This document shows, piece after piece, positions 39,738-39,789 of a stretch of 39,789 nucleotides of DNA. Position 1 is the stretch's first letter. Each line of letters opens with the position of its first letter. Origin of the DNA: Frigoribacterium faeni (GTDB lineage: Bacteria > Actinomycetota > Actinomycetes > Actinomycetales > Microbacteriaceae); the NCBI RefSeq assembly GCF_007988805.1, contig NZ_BJUV01000028.1, forward strand, positions 1 to 39,789. Direction: 5' to 3'. The notes under the pieces are model-generated. The model did not search any database and was not told the DNA's origin. It saw nothing but the letters and a program-made list of their open reading frames with translations. Made by a program: the position numbers and the translations under genes.

Positions 39738-39789
39738 CGCTGCACCCCCGTGCGCGCGCCGCGCCTCGTGCCGCGCATCCCCACGGGCG

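Overview
The window is a GC-rich actinobacterial chromosome segment. The gene families, the TAnnnT-type -10 boxes, the DUF3073 gene beside purM and the SCP-like gene beside purD all fit an actinobacterium, most likely Microbacteriaceae (Curtobacterium/Frigoribacterium/Rathayibacter-like). The species cannot be fixed from the sequence alone. No rRNA, tRNA, CRISPR array, integrase or intact insertion sequence was seen.

Left flank (1-8010): a repeat-rich edge bounded by a 15-bp inverted repeat, then a carbohydrate-uptake operon. A LacI-type repressor (minus strand) faces a binding protein, two permeases and a debranching-enzyme-like glycosidase (plus strand). A good promoter and a near-perfect LacI-type operator lie between them. 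No transport ATPase is present. A LytR-CpsA-Psr (LCP) ligase follows.

Centre (about 8.0-28.3 kb): an exopolysaccharide/capsule locus. The plus strand carries the initiating phosphoglycosyl transferase, four glycosyltransferases, a Wzy-like polymerase/ligase, a Wzx-like flippase and an acyltransferase. A large secreted heparinase II/III-like lyase lies on the minus strand and a second acyltransferase on the plus strand. A minus-strand operon then encodes a Wzc-like tyrosine autokinase, a low-molecular-weight tyrosine phosphatase, a membrane-anchored Asp-box protein and a third acyltransferase. A VanZ-like protein lies upstream of it. By eye this block is less GC-rich than its flanks, uses many TTG starts, and lacks a 10-bp motif that occurs at least 18 times in the flanks. 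This suggests a separately acquired or exchanged cassette. Two stretches in it (16.82-17.13 and 18.24-18.67 kb) look like gene debris.

Right flank (28.4-39.8 kb): an FMO-like flavoprotein, DUF3073, a VOC protein, then a 745-bp gene-free stretch. That stretch holds a nested repeat array with three copies of a long palindrome, one of them perfect over 28 bp. Next come purM (minus) and purF (plus), divergent, a two-gene ABC exporter, a proline/glutamine-repeat membrane protein, an SCP-like protein and purD-purC. The exporter and purD have TAGGCT -10 boxes so close to their start codons that their mRNAs are probably leaderless.

The parts most worth a second look are the palindrome/28-bp repeat array next to purM, the flank-specific GGAGGCGCGG motif that has also entered coding sequence, and the kinase-phosphatase-Asp-box trio in the polysaccharide locus.
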